A stretch of 48,768 bases of DNA. Source: an uncultured Clostridia bacterium. Its GTDB lineage: Bacteria > Bacillota > Clostridia > TANB77 > CAG-508. The notes under the pieces were generated by a model that did not search any database, had not been told where the DNA came from, and saw only the letters and a program-made list of their open reading frames with translations. Positions within the stretch are counted from its first letter, which is position 1. Each line of letters begins with the position of its first letter. Of this stretch, positions 16,724-26,508 are shown piece by piece. The position numbers and the translations under genes were made by a program. Location: the NCBI GenBank assembly GCA_947589065.1, contig CANPZM010000008.1, positions 1-48,768 of the forward strand, written 5' to 3'.

Positions 16724-17986
16724 TTAAAAATTGTTAAATTTTTCTTCATTTATATTTTCATCAGGAACATAATATTTCGTTCCCAACATTTTGTCTGGTA
16801 AGTATTGTTGTTCAACATAATGTCCTGGAAAATCATGTGGATACTTATATCCTTTTCCATATCCAAACTCTTGCATTCCCTCTGCAGGTGCATTTCGTAT
16901 ATGCATTGGTATGGTTCCAGTATCTTTATTTGCAACATCACTTAAAGCTTTATCTATAGCTAAATATGTAGCATTTGATTTTTTAGATTTTGCAACATAA
17001 ACTGCCGCTTCTGATAAAATTATTCTGCTTTCTGGCATTCCAATCATTGTAACTGCTTGCATTGCAGATGTAGCTACTACTAATGCTTGTGGGTTAGCTA
17101 GTCCAACATCTTCTGAAGCTGCTATTACAATTCTTCTTGCCAAGAATACAGGATCTTCTCCTGCTTCAATCGCTCTAGCTAAATAAAAAACCGCCGCATC
17201 TGGATCACTTCCTCTCATAGATTTTATCATTGCGCTTATATTATCATAATGACTATCACCGTTTTTATCAAACATAGATTTTTTCTTGTTAAAAGATTGT
17301 GCCGCAATTTCATCAGTAATTTCTATTTCTCCTTTAGCATTCATTTTAGTTGTTAGTACTGCAACTTCTAAGCCATTTAAAGCAGTTCTTACATCTCCTC
17401 CAGAAATCTCTGCAATTCTATCAATAGTGTCTTCAGATATTTTTATATTATAATCTCCTAACCCTTCCTTAGATGTTAATGCTTTTTTAATTACTTTTAT
17501 TATATCTTCTTTTTTTAGTGGTTCTAGTTTAATTACCATAGAGCGAGATATCAAAGCCTTATTTACTTCAAAATAAGGGTTTTCAGTTGTAGCTCCAATT
17601 AAAATTACTGTTCCATCTTCTACAAATGGTAATAATGCATCTTGTTGTAATTTGTTAAATCTGTGAATTTCATCGATGAATAAAATGCATTTTCCAGATG
17701 GGTTCATTAATACATTACTTGCTTCTGTAACAACTTGTTTAATATCTGATACTCCAGATGTTACTGCATTAATTTTTCTGAATTGGTATTTTGTTGTTTC
17801 ACTTATGACTTTTGCAAGTGATGTTTTTCCACATCCTGGTGGTCCCCATAGGATGATACTTGATAGTCTATCTGCTTTTATTGTTCTATATAATAGTTTA
17901 TCTTTGCCTACGATGTGTTCTTGTCCTACGAAGTCTTCTAGGGTTCGTGGACACATGCGAAAGGCTAGGGGTTGACTTGAATTCAT
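16724..17986 (-). CDS. rarA: replication-associated recombination protein A (AAA+ ATPase)
   Basis: RarA/MgsA acts at stalled replication forks, binding single-stranded DNA ends and Ssb. The 420-aa protein has PRTLEDFVGQEHIVG near the start, Walker A GPPGCGKTSLAK (residues ~49-60), Walker B LFIDEIHRFNKLQQD, sensor 1 GATTENP, and the C-terminal tetramerisation domain (EGMQEFGYGKGYKYPHD). Length is normal. It follows ruvA by 23 bp, an operon of two recombination proteins without ruvB, which would be elsewhere. Confidence 0.95.
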   Translation of the reverse strand: MNSSQPLAFRMCPRTLEDFVGQEHIVGKDKLLYRTIKADRLSSIILWGPPGCGKTSLAKVISETTKYQFRKINAVTSGVSDIKQVVTEASNVLMNPSGKCILFIDEIHRFNKLQQDALLPFVEDGTVILIGATTENPYFEVNKALISRSMVIKLEPLKKEDIIKVIKKALTSKEGLGDYNIKISEDTIDRIAEISGGDVRTALNGLEVAVLTTKMNAKGEIEITDEIAAQSFNKKKSMFDKNGDSHYDNISAMIKSMRGSDPDAAVFYLARAIEAGEDPVFLARRIVIAASEDVGLANPQALVVATSAMQAVTMIGMPESRIILSEAAVYVAKSKKSNATYLAIDKALSDVANKDTGTIPMHIRNAPAEGMQEFGYGKGYKYPHDFPGHYVEQQYLPDKMLGTKYYVPDENINEEKFNNF

Positions 17987-18009
17987 AATATTACCTCTTT
18001 AAAATTTTA

Positions 18010-18603
18010 TTATCTTGCTAGATACTTAAGTGCCATCTTTATAATATCCTCTGTTGACTTATCCTTTATATCTATTTTTCCAAATACTTTTGTTATCTCT
18101 GTTTTGTTGTAACCTAAAATTTGTAATGCCTGTACAGCTTCATCTGCATTTTCATTACTTATTACAACTTCATTGCTTTCTTCTTTTGCAATTGCTTCTT
18201 CTGTTTTTAACTTATCTTTTAATTCTAATACAATTCTTTGTGCTGATTTGCTTCCTATTCCTGGAATTTTAGTTAATGTTCTTATATCATTAGAAATTAC
18301 AGCTATTGCAAATTGAGATGGAGTTATATTTGAAAGAGCTACAATTGCTGTTTTTGCTCCTATTCCACTAACTTGAATAAGTAATTCAAACATTTTTAGT
18401 TCCTCATTACTTAAAAATCCATACAAGCTAATGTTATCTTCTCTTACATGATAATGTGTATATACTTTTACTATTTCTCCTAACTCTCCCAATTTTTCCA
18501 TTGCTTGATCTGACATAAATATTCTATATCCAATTCCATTTACTTCTATTACTACTGATTCTTTTGTCTTTTCTTCAAGCGTTCCTTTTATATATGCATA
18601 CAT
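18010..18603 (-). CDS. ruvA: Holliday junction branch migration protein RuvA
   Basis: RuvA binds four-way junctions and loads the RuvB motor. The start at 18603 (MYAYIKGTLEEK) has a GGAGG site 9 bases upstream and gives 197 aa, the usual size; the longer upstream reading is not supported. Domain I is an OB fold (VVIEVNGIGYRIF). Domain II has two helix-hairpin-helix motifs (QVSGIGAKTAIVAL and KIPGIGSKSAQRIV). Domain III (ADEAVQALQILGYNKTE) contacts RuvB. Confidence 0.96.
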   Translation of the reverse strand: MYAYIKGTLEEKTKESVVIEVNGIGYRIFMSDQAMEKLGELGEIVKVYTHYHVREDNISLYGFLSNEELKMFELLIQVSGIGAKTAIVALSNITPSQFAIAVISNDIRTLTKIPGIGSKSAQRIVLELKDKLKTEEAIAKEESNEVVISNENADEAVQALQILGYNKTEITKVFGKIDIKDKSTEDIIKMALKYLAR

Positions 18604-18740
18604 TTTCTTTTTCCTCCGTACCAAACAAATTTTCTTTATTTTATCATAAAATATTTTTTTTGCAATAGTTTTTTTTAATTTCAATACCATATATATTTTT
18701 AATCCATTATTTATAATTCACTTTATTTCGCAAAATTTCC

Positions 18741-18768
18741 TTGTTTTTTTCTAAAAATATAATATAAT
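18741..18768 (+). promoter_or_regulatory. promoter of asnS
   Basis: TTGTTT at 18741-18746 and TATAAT at 18763-18768, spacer 16 bp, about 48 bp before the start codon. Confidence 0.5.
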
Positions 18769-18816
18769 GGTTATACTAATTTTACCAATAATAACAAGAA
18801 AATAATGGGGGTTTTT

Positions 18817-20211
18817 ATGGAAAAGTATATTTTGATAAAAGAACTATATAGGAATACAGAAAAATATTTAGAAAAAACAGTAAAAATATCTGGATGGGTA
18901 AAAACAGTTCGTGATTCAAAAAATTTTGGATTTATGGAATTAAATGATGGCTCATTCTTTAAAAACATTCAAATTGTATTTACTGATTCTCTAAAAAATT
19001 TTGAAGAAATTAGAAAGCTTACTATTTCTTCATCTATAATTGTCGAAGGAAAACTTGTAAAAACTGAAAATGCAAAGCAACCATTTGAAATTCAAGCGTC
19101 TAATGTTGAAATATTTAATCTTAGTTCTGCTGAATATCCTCTTCAAAAGAAAAGACATACTTTTGAATATTTAAGAACTATTGCTCATTTACGTCCTCGT
19201 ACAAATACTTTTAATGCAGTTTTTAGAGTACGCTCTATTTTATCATTTGCAATTCATAAATTTTTCCAAGAACGTGGATTTGTATATGTTCATACACCAA
19301 TAATTACTTCAAGTGATGCTGAAGGTGCTGGTGAAATGTTTACTGTTACATCATGTGATTTAAATGATACACCAAAAGATGATAAAGGAAAAATAGATTA
19401 TACACAAGATTTTTTTGCAAGACCAGCACATCTTACTGTTAGTGGTCAATTAGATGTTGAAACATATGCTTTTGCATTTAGAAATGTTTATACTTTTGGT
19501 CCAACATTTAGAGCAGAAAATTCAAATACAGTTAAACATGCTGCTGAATTTTGGATGATTGAACCTGAAATCTGTTTTGCTGATTTAAAAGATGATATGG
19601 ATTTAGCTGAAGATATGCTTAAGTATATAATTAAATATGTTCTTGATAATGCTCCAGAAGAAATGGAATTTTTTGATAAGTTCGTTAGTCCTGGATTAAT
19701 TGAAAGATTAACTAAAGTTATTAATTCTGATTTTGGTAGAATTTCTTATACTGATGCAATAAAAGAACTTGAAAAAAATAATGATAAGTTTGAATTTCCT
19801 GTTGGTTGGGGTATTGATATCCAAACAGAGCATGAAAGATATTTAAGTGAAGCTGTTTTCGGTAAACCTGTTTTTGTTACAGATTATCCAAAAGATATAA
19901 AAGCATTTTATATGAAGCAAAATGATGATGGAAAAACTGTTGCTGCAACTGATTTATTAGTACCTGGAATTGGTGAATTAATTGGTGGCAGTCAAAGAGA
20001 AGATGATATGAAAAAACTTGAAAATAGAATGAATGAATTAGGTTTAAATAAAGATGATTATTGGTGGTATTTAGATTTAAGAAGATACGGAAGTATTACT
20101 CACTCTGGCTTTGGACTTGGATTTGAAAGAATGATGATGTATCTTACTGGAATGCAAAATATTCGTGATGTAATTCCATTCCCTAGAACTCCAAAAAATT
20201 GTGAATTTTAA
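18817..20211 (+). CDS. asnS: asparaginyl-tRNA synthetase
   Basis: A class IIb synthetase charging tRNA-Asn. The start at 18817 ([10 protein letters not shown]) follows a GGGGG site by five bases; ATG 18805 has none. The 464-aa product has an N-terminal anticodon-binding OB fold ([21 protein letters not shown]), motif 2 region ([10 protein letters not shown]), and motif 3 ([20 protein letters not shown]) with the terminal IPFPRTP of the AsnRS/AspRS group. AsnRS identity is supported by [17 protein letters not shown] and the insertion [11 protein letters not shown] see no T-box upstream. Confidence 0.95.
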   Translation: MEKYILIKELYRNTEKYLEKTVKISGWVKTVRDSKNFGFMELNDGSFFKNIQIVFTDSLKNFEEIRKLTISSSIIVEGKLVKTENAKQPFEIQASNVEIFNLSSAEYPLQKKRHTFEYLRTIAHLRPRTNTFNAVFRVRSILSFAIHKFFQERGFVYVHTPIITSSDAEGAGEMFTVTSCDLNDTPKDDKGKIDYTQDFFARPAHLTVSGQLDVETYAFAFRNVYTFGPTFRAENSNTVKHAAEFWMIEPEICFADLKDDMDLAEDMLKYIIKYVLDNAPEEMEFFDKFVSPGLIERLTKVINSDFGRISYTDAIKELEKNNDKFEFPVGWGIDIQTEHERYLSEAVFGKPVFVTDYPKDIKAFYMKQNDDGKTVAATDLLVPGIGELIGGSQREDDMKKLENRMNELGLNKDDYWWYLDLRRYGSITHSGFGLGFERMMMYLTGMQNIRDVIPFPRTPKNCEF

Positions 20212-20400
20212 ATTATGTCAATGAAACGTAGACTATGACACATTTGAAAAATTGTCCAGAGACGTTGATTGCTGATACGTTGGAAAATTTTGAAAAAACG
20301 TTGAATCGTTAAGGAAAATCGTTTGATTGTTAAGAGGAACGGAGATTATGACATAGTGGGGAAATCCCCCAATGTTTCATAATCTCCGTCCCGTTTACAT
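20212..20400. repeat. asnS/pheT convergent spacer with hairpin and short degenerate repeats
   Basis: A long hairpin at 20339-20389 has the 13-bp stem ACGGAGATTATGA/TCATAATCTCCGT and an inner GGGG/CCCC stem, and can serve both convergent genes, though the T tracts are poor. The stem arm, with its left flank, belongs to a degenerate repeat AAGAGGAACGGAGATTATGACATA. A second copy, GAAACGTAGACTATGACACA, lies at 20223-20242. Related copies lie at 34385-34535. ACGTTG-type words recur between them. Confidence 0.55.
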
Positions 20401-22770
20401 TTATCTTAATTCTGCTTTTAAATCTTTTTCTAGGCTGTTTATAATTTTATCCATTACTGCATTGATTTCTTCATCAGTTAAAGTTCTATCTTGTTTACCG
20501 AATGTTAGTGAAAATGCAATGCTTTTTTTATTTTCGTCTATTCCCTTTCCTGTATATAAATCAAAAACTTCATAATTTTCTAATAAAGAACCTGCGGATT
20601 TTTTAATTTTTATTCCAATATCTTGTGCAGATATATTTTTATCTATTAATATTGCAATGTCTTTTTTAATATTTGGAAATTTTGAAATTTCTTTATATTT
20701 CATTTTACTTACTTTTTTGCTTAGTAATTTATCTAAATCTATTTCTAGTATATAAACATCTTCTTTTTCTACACTTGGATGAATTTTTCCTATGATACCT
20801 ACAATATCATTATTAACTGAAATTACTGCAGTTTGACCTGGATGCATATCTTTTGAAATTTTTGTATTATCTTTAACAAAACTATATCTTCCGTTATATC
20901 CTAGATAATCTAAAATTTCTTCTGCTACACCTTTTATTACATAGAAATCAACTTTCTTCTTTTTAATTCCAATATAATATTCTCCAGTCATTAATGTTGC
21001 AAGTTTTTGCGTTTCTGAATATTCTTCTCCATTTTTCTGGAATGACTTTCCTATTTCAAATATTGAAATATCCTTATTATTTCTAGATTTATTGTATTCA
21101 TATATTTTATATAAAGCAACTGACAAGCTATGTCTTAAAGCATTTTTATCTTCTGATAATGGATCTAATAATTTTACAGGCTCTGTATCATCCTTAGTAA
21201 ACATTTTGCTATCATCTTCTGGAACTAGCACATAAGATAAAGTTTCATTTAATCCTAAATCAACCATTTTATTTCTAATTTGTCTTGTTACCTTATCATA
21301 GCTTCCCATTTTAGGTAAAATACTAGGTAATTTTCCTTTTATATTATTTACTCCATAAATACGTCCAACTTCTTCAATTAAATCTTCTTTAATTTCAATA
21401 TCAATTCTTCTTTTAGGAACAATTACGGTTATTACTTCACCATTTACTTTTGTTTTAAAACCTAATCTTCTAAAAGCATCTAATACATCTTTTTCAGGTA
21501 TTTGCATTCCTAAAATGTCATTAATATTTTTAGTTGTTATATTAATTGATTTATCGTCTCTATTTGTAGTATCATATTTAGCTATTCCTGATACAACTTC
21601 TGCATCTGCATATTTTTCTAAAAGTGTACAAGCTCTTTCTATTGCCATATATGTCCTATTAGAATCTAAACCTTTTTCAAATCTGTTACTTGCTTCACTT
21701 CTTAAAATAGAATTAGAAGTTCTTCTAATTTTTACAGAATCAAATATAGCTGCTTCAATAATAATATTTTTCGTCTTGTCTGTAATTTCTGTTTCTAATC
21801 CACCCATTACTCCAGCTAATCCTATTGCTTTTTCTCCATCAGAAATGACAATATCTTCTGCTTTTAAAGTTCTTTCAATTCCGTCTAGCGTATATAATTT
21901 TTCATTTTCTTTAGCCATTCTTACTTCTAAGCAACCTTTTAAGCAATCAGCATCATAAAAATGTAATGGTTGACCAGTCTCTAACATTACGTAATTACTA
22001 ATATCAACAACATTATTTATTGGTCTAATTCCTGATGCAATAAGTCTATTTTTAATAAATTCAGGACTTTCTTTTATAACTGCATTTTTAACTTTTTTAG
22101 CCAGAAAAATTGAACAATTTTCTGTATTTACAATTACTTTAAAACTATCATTAATATCCTCATTATTTTCTTTATGTGATATATCAATATCTTTTACTTT
22201 TTTATTATATATTGCACCTATTTCGTATGCCATTCCTAATATGCTTAATAAATCACCTCTATTTGCTGTTAAATCAAAGTCGATTACATAGTCATCTAAT
22301 TTCATATACTTAATTGGATCTTCACCTATTGGGGCATCTAGGGGTAGTTCATGTATTCCTGCTTTATCTTCCTCTTTTAAGAATTTATTTTCCAATCCTA
22401 ACTCTGCAATTGAGCAAATCATACCATTTGATTCTTGTCCTCTTATATTTCCTTTAGTAATTTTTCCTCCCGGTAATTCTGCTCCATTTTGTGCTACTAT
22501 TACTTTTAATCCAGTTCTAACATTTGGTGCACCACAAACTATATTTAATATTTCTTTTCCAATATTTACTTTGCAACAATGTAAATGATCTGAATCAGGA
22601 TGCATTTCACAAGATACAACTTCACCTATAATCAATTTTGTTGCATTTATCAATTTACAAGCTTCATCATATTCATTTCCTGCATTTGTCATATCTTCAG
22701 CTAATTTTTTTACATCTATATTTTCATCTAAATCAAGATAGTCTTTCAAAAAATTAATACTTAATTTCAT
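20401..22770 (-). CDS. pheT: phenylalanyl-tRNA synthetase beta subunit
   Basis: The 789-aa subunit starts at 22770 ([14 protein letters not shown]), with AGGATGAGG in the overlapping end of pheS. Domains in order: EMAP/tRNA-binding domain ([21 protein letters not shown]), B3/B4 editing domain ([24 protein letters not shown]), B5 DNA-binding-like domain, the catalytic-core-like domain (LSYVLVPED), and a C-terminal ferredoxin-like anticodon-binding domain ([16 protein letters not shown] to [15 protein letters not shown]). It overlaps pheS by 17 bp, ensuring alpha2-beta2 stoichiometry. Confidence 0.97.
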   Translation of the reverse strand: MKLSINFLKDYLDLDENIDVKKLAEDMTNAGNEYDEACKLINATKLIIGEVVSCEMHPDSDHLHCCKVNIGKEILNIVCGAPNVRTGLKVIVAQNGAELPGGKITKGNIRGQESNGMICSIAELGLENKFLKEEDKAGIHELPLDAPIGEDPIKYMKLDDYVIDFDLTANRGDLLSILGMAYEIGAIYNKKVKDIDISHKENNEDINDSFKVIVNTENCSIFLAKKVKNAVIKESPEFIKNRLIASGIRPINNVVDISNYVMLETGQPLHFYDADCLKGCLEVRMAKENEKLYTLDGIERTLKAEDIVISDGEKAIGLAGVMGGLETEITDKTKNIIIEAAIFDSVKIRRTSNSILRSEASNRFEKGLDSNRTYMAIERACTLLEKYADAEVVSGIAKYDTTNRDDKSINITTKNINDILGMQIPEKDVLDAFRRLGFKTKVNGEVITVIVPKRRIDIEIKEDLIEEVGRIYGVNNIKGKLPSILPKMGSYDKVTRQIRNKMVDLGLNETLSYVLVPEDDSKMFTKDDTEPVKLLDPLSEDKNALRHSLSVALYKIYEYNKSRNNKDISIFEIGKSFQKNGEEYSETQKLATLMTGEYYIGIKKKKVDFYVIKGVAEEILDYLGYNGRYSFVKDNTKISKDMHPGQTAVISVNNDIVGIIGKIHPSVEKEDVYILEIDLDKLLSKKVSKMKYKEISKFPNIKKDIAILIDKNISAQDIGIKIKKSAGSLLENYEVFDLYTGKGIDENKKSIAFSLTFGKQDRTLTDEEINAVMDKIINSLEKDLKAELR

Positions 22771-23809
22771 TTTCCTCATCCTTTCTATCAAATTGTTTTA
22801 GGAATCTAATATCATTTTGATATAATAATCTAATATCTGTAATTCCATATTTGAACATTGCTAATCTATCTAGTCCAACTCCGAAAGCGAATCCAGAATA
22901 TTTATCAGGGTCATATCCATTCATTTTTAATACATTTGGATGTACGATTCCTGAGCCTAAAAGTTCAATCCATCCTGTTTGTTTGCATAAGTTGCATCCT
23001 TTTCCTCCACATTTAAAACATGTTACATCAACTTCGTATGAAGGTTCTGTAAATGGGAAATAACTAGGTCTGAATCTAAGTTCTGTGTTTTGTCCTAACA
23101 TTTTCTTCATGAATACTTCTAAGGTTCCCTTTAAGTCTGCTAAAGAAATATTTTCATCAACAACTAATCCTTCAACTTGGTTAAACTGATGAGAATGTGT
23201 AGCATCATCTTCACGTCTAAATGTTTTTCCTGGTACTATAACTCTAATAGGTGTTTTTTCCTTATTTGCCATCATTGTTCTTGCTTGAACAGCTGATGTC
23301 TGAGTTCTTAGTAGATATTCTGTTGTGATATAGAAACTATCTTGCATATCCCTTGCAGGATGTCCTTTAGGAAGATTTAATCTTTCAAAACAGTATTCAT
23401 CTGTTTCAAGTTCAGGTCCAGATACTACATCATATCCCATAGAAACAAATAAATCTTCTACTTCTTCTATTACTCTATTTAATGGATGTTTACTTCCTCT
23501 TTTTATTTTTTGACTAGGAAGAGTTATATCAATTTCTTCTTTCACAATTTTTTTGTCTAATTCAAGCCTTTTTAATTCTTTCTCTTTTTCTTGAATTTTT
23601 ACTTCTAGTTCATCTTTGCAAGTATTAACTAATGAACCAATAATTGGTCTTTCCTCAGCAGGTAATTCTCCCATACTTCTTAGTACACTCGTTAATTCAC
23701 CTTTTTTCCCTAAGTATTTAATACGTAAATCATTTAAATATTTAAGATCTTCTGCATTTGCAATATTTTTAATTGCTTCTTCTTGAATTTTTTTAATTTG
23801 TTCTTTCAA
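22754..23809 (-). CDS. pheS: phenylalanyl-tRNA synthetase alpha subunit (TTG start)
   Basis: The catalytic subunit, 351 aa. An N-terminal coiled coil (residues ~1-90) precedes the class II core with [16 protein letters not shown] (motif 2 region), the zinc-like [17 protein letters not shown] insertion and motif 3 [15 protein letters not shown]. The start codon is TTG at 23809, placed by an AGGAGGG site eight bases upstream; no in-frame ATG lies near. It is controlled by the upstream T-box and overlaps pheT. Confidence 0.97.
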   Translation of the reverse strand: MKEQIKKIQEEAIKNIANAEDLKYLNDLRIKYLGKKGELTSVLRSMGELPAEERPIIGSLVNTCKDELEVKIQEKEKELKRLELDKKIVKEEIDITLPSQKIKRGSKHPLNRVIEEVEDLFVSMGYDVVSGPELETDEYCFERLNLPKGHPARDMQDSFYITTEYLLRTQTSAVQARTMMANKEKTPIRVIVPGKTFRREDDATHSHQFNQVEGLVVDENISLADLKGTLEVFMKKMLGQNTELRFRPSYFPFTEPSYEVDVTCFKCGGKGCNLCKQTGWIELLGSGIVHPNVLKMNGYDPDKYSGFAFGVGLDRLAMFKYGITDIRLLYQNDIRFLKQFDRKDEENEIKY

Positions 23810-23841
23810 TTATTTTCCCTCCTAATAATGTAAGTTTTTAT

Positions 23842-23872
23842 ATAATGGGAAAGTAGAACTTTCCTAATATAT
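23842..23872 (-). repeat. fragment of the dispersed repeat after the T-box terminator
   Basis: GGAAAGTAGAACTTTCC with flanking TATA-rich ends matches the terminal hairpin of repeat copy A (6178-6200). It lies between the T-box terminator and pheS, so it is transcribed only when the T-box is antiterminated. Confidence 0.55.
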
Positions 23873-24112
23873 AAAAAAGCATTTCATCCTTAATAGGACG
23901 AAATGCTATAAATTCCGTGGTACCACCTAAATTTATTAATTAAATAAAATTAACCTCTTTAGCTATAACGTTGCAAACGATTATACTTTTAATATAATAT
24001 CTCCAAAGCGAAATTTCAATTTAGAATATATAATAAGCTCTCAGCTTATAGCTTATTTTCTCTTTCTATATTTTACCTAAATTTACTAAACTTCTTCACA
24101 GATTTTATTATG
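23873..24112 (-). promoter_or_regulatory. T-box riboswitch controlling pheST (tRNA-Phe sensing)
   Basis: The minus strand carries the diagnostic T-box bulge AGGTGGTACCACGG (23928-23915), followed by a terminator with a 12-bp stem (AGCATTTCGTCC/GGATGAAATGCT, one G-U) and a T run at 23873-23878. Stem I elements lie at 24000-24065, where AAATTTCGCTTTGGAG contains a TTC triplet (24012-24010) fitting a Phe specifier. Uncharged tRNA-Phe should favour the antiterminator and switch on pheST. A plausible promoter lies just upstream. Confidence 0.9.
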
Positions 24113-24119
24113 TTTTTAT

Positions 24120-24148
24120 ATTTTAGCACATTTCTTTTATTTTAGCAA
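24120..24148 (-). promoter_or_regulatory. promoter of the pheST T-box leader
   Basis: TTGCTA at 24148-24143 and TAAAAT at 24125-24120 on the minus strand, spacer 17 bp. Its position gives a leader of about 300 nt, typical of T-box genes. Confidence 0.5.
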
Positions 24149-24151
24149 TAA

Positions 24152-25015
24152 TTATTTTTTCTTTTTCTTAGTAGTTTTACGTTTTTTTATAACCTTTTTA
24201 GGTTCTTCTTGCTTTTGTTCTTCTTCTACCTTTGAATTCATAATTTCTTCAATTGTAGTTATAATGTTTTCTTCTGTATATTTTTCATCAATTTTCTTTA
24301 TATCATTTTTTTCTTCTTTATCGTAGTCTTCTATACGTTGTCTTAATTTTGAAAAAACATTTTTTTCAATCATTTTATATGGATTAATCTTTCCTAAGAA
24401 AAATCTAGTTGCCTTTGAAAAAACTTTAGGTCCTTTAACATTTCTTTGTATTTGTTGTTCTTTAGTTTCCATTAATCCATTTAAAGTTTTTTCTTTTTCT
24501 TCTACCTTTTTCCTAATTGTAACTTTTAGTCTACTAATTTTAGTTTCTATCTTTGAAACTTCATCTTCAATATTACAAATCTTTTCTCTTATTTCATCAT
24601 CGCTATTATCAACTTTTGACATAGCTTTTACTTCTTCTTTTTCAAGCTCAAAGATTTTTATATTCATATCTAATTGTTTTTTTTCTTCTTCAAGCAACTT
24701 TGTATAATTAGTAATTATATTTGAATCAGTCCATTGAGCCATTTCTTTTAAGTTGCTTTCATATTTTTCCATTAAATCATTAAGTTCCTGTTCAACTTGT
24801 GCATATTTTTTTAAATTTTCTAATACTTTTCGATTAATTGAATTTATACTATATGTAATTGCATTTTTTTCATTATCTACTTTTTTTAAAATAATCTCTT
24901 CACTTTTTTTATATTGAAGAGCAGAACCTATTATTGCATAAGTTTTTATAATTTCTTTGTATCTAGATATTGTTTCATAAAATTTATTATCTTTCTTTGT
25001 TTCTATGTTTTCCAC
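24152..25015 (-). CDS. hypothetical coiled-coil protein with lysine-rich tail
   Basis: The 287-aa protein starts at GTG 25015 after AAAGGGGT. Nearly the whole length is predicted alpha-helical coiled coil with heptad-like Glu/Lys/Leu/Ile patterns (residues ~10-190 and 225-270). A short less charged segment, KVFSKATRFFLGKINPYKMI, interrupts it near 200-220. The tail is strongly basic (VIKKRKTTKKKKK), suggesting nucleic acid or membrane surface binding. No family is recognised. It follows a 46-aa gene by 15 bp; the two look like an operon. Confidence 0.6.
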   Translation of the reverse strand: MENIETKKDNKFYETISRYKEIIKTYAIIGSALQYKKSEEIILKKVDNEKNAITYSINSINRKVLENLKKYAQVEQELNDLMEKYESNLKEMAQWTDSNIITNYTKLLEEEKKQLDMNIKIFELEKEEVKAMSKVDNSDDEIREKICNIEDEVSKIETKISRLKVTIRKKVEEKEKTLNGLMETKEQQIQRNVKGPKVFSKATRFFLGKINPYKMIEKNVFSKLRQRIEDYDKEEKNDIKKIDEKYTEENIITTIEEIMNSKVEEEQKQEEPKKVIKKRKTTKKKKK

Positions 25016-25030
25016 AAGTGCTAAACCCCT

Positions 25031-25171
25031 TTATTTTATTATTTGTTTGATTTGCTTTCTTACTTTAATTTTTTCTTTGTCTATATTTTCTAATAAAACC
25101 TCCAGTTCTTCTGCTGTCATAAAATCTAAATTGAAAACTTCATTATTAAATGCTATTGTACCTAGACTCAT
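25031..25171 (-). CDS. small acidic helical protein, 46 aa
   Basis: ATG at 25171 follows GGAGGAAAAA. The product starts MSLGTIAFNNEVFNLDFMT, continues AEELEVLLENIDKEKIKVRK and ends QIKQIIK. It is a predicted helix-rich small protein lying 15 bp upstream of the coiled-coil gene; partner or chaperone roles are possible but unproven. The ribosome binding site, tight spacing and a composition matching the neighbours support a real gene. Confidence 0.6.
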   Translation of the reverse strand: MSLGTIAFNNEVFNLDFMTAEELEVLLENIDKEKIKVRKQIKQIIK

Positions 25172-25241
25172 TTTTTCCTCCTACATTTTGTTGAATAACA
25201 TTATTTTAATTTGTAGAAAAAACACACCTTATCTAAATATA

Positions 25242-26291
25242 TTATATATCATTAATAGCTTGTTTATCTTTTCCATTTGTTCTTATTCTATATACAGTAT
25301 AATAAAATGGTGAATTTTCTATTTCATCTGTATAGTATATCCAATCTCCAGCTATACATATATTATTATTTTCACTCTTTAAATCAGTAATTTTTTGTTC
25401 TTTTTTGCCATCAATATTAGCTTTATAAATTGCTTGTTCTTGTCCTTCTGTTTCTGATGTTGCATAATAAATTTTTGAGCCATAAATGTTAAACTTAACT
25501 ATAGATTTACCTATAATTTCTATTTCTTCATTTGATTTTAAATTTAATTTCATTAAATGAGAATTTGAATTGCTTAAATAATATACATTATTTGATTTAA
25601 CTTGGAATGTATCAATTCCTTTTTGAATTTCCTGAATTTTTGACCCATCTTTTTTCATTCTTTTAAATTCATTATCTCTTGTTGTATAGTATATATATCC
25701 ATCTGTAACTTGGAAATAGCTGATTTCTTCATCAGCAATTTGTTGTCTTTTCTCTCCATTAGTTTTTACTTTTTCTATTTTATATTCATCATTTAAATAA
25801 TAAATCCAATTGTCACTTATATTTAATGAATCATCTCCAATTGATTGCATTTCTAAGTTATCTACCACAACAGTTTTTTTGCTTCCATTTGGTTTCATTT
25901 TAACAATTTGATTTGTATAATTGTCATTTTCATTTCTGCTAACTGCTATATAGTATAAATATCCTTTATATTCATTAATAGATTTTACATATTCATATTC
26001 ACAAATTAATTTTGTTTTATTATCAGAACTTACTTCATAAATACCTTTTTTAGCATCTTTTCCTGTATTAATAAAGGAATTTGTAATATAAACCTTATTT
26101 CCTTTTTTTGTAGCAAATCCCTTATTATTTAAATTTCCCAGTGTTTTTTCTGAATTATTATTTTCTGAAGTAAGAAATATTGAAGTTATAACTGTAATAA
26201 AAAGTAATATTAGAACAATAGCAAATATAATTACTATAAATCTTTTTTTATCTGGTTCTAATTCTTTAAACTTTTCTTTCTTTTCTTTCAT
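25242..26291 (-). CDS. membrane-anchored DUF5050-like beta-propeller protein
   Basis: The 349-aa protein has a basic N-terminus, one membrane segment at residues ~18-40 (FIVIIFAIVLILLFITVI), then an extracytoplasmic domain of repeated ~45-residue units with recurring WIYY/YIYY strands and K..NG.K turns (DNWIYYLNDEYKIEKVKTNG, DGYIYYTTRDNEFKRMKKDG, GDWIYYTDE..YRIRTNGKDKQ). This is the DUF5050/propeller pattern of clostridial surface proteins. It probably binds a ligand or partner at the cell surface. Start follows AGAGGTAA. Confidence 0.75.
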   Translation of the reverse strand: MKEKKEKFKELEPDKKRFIVIIFAIVLILLFITVITSIFLTSENNNSEKTLGNLNNKGFATKKGNKVYITNSFINTGKDAKKGIYEVSSDNKTKLICEYEYVKSINEYKGYLYYIAVSRNENDNYTNQIVKMKPNGSKKTVVVDNLEMQSIGDDSLNISDNWIYYLNDEYKIEKVKTNGEKRQQIADEEISYFQVTDGYIYYTTRDNEFKRMKKDGSKIQEIQKGIDTFQVKSNNVYYLSNSNSHLMKLNLKSNEEIEIIGKSIVKFNIYGSKIYYATSETEGQEQAIYKANIDGKKEQKITDLKSENNNICIAGDWIYYTDEIENSPFYYTVYRIRTNGKDKQAINDI

Positions 26292-26508
26292 TTTATTACC
26301 TCTCTTTTCTTTTGTAGAACATCAGTGAACTTTTTATATGTAAAAATTATTGAATGTTCACATTTTTTGTTCATTCATATAAAATTTTGCTTAAATTTTG
26401 TGTAAATTTTTTTGAAAGTTTTTATAACCAATAAGAATTTTTTTTTTAATTTCTATTGGTTATATTATATATTATCCAAATATAAATTTTCAACTATTTT
26501 AGTATAAT

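Noticed and set aside
18604..18690. N-terminal extension of ruvA
   Set aside because: The extension is basic, unlike RuvA, and the GGAGG site points to ATG 18603.
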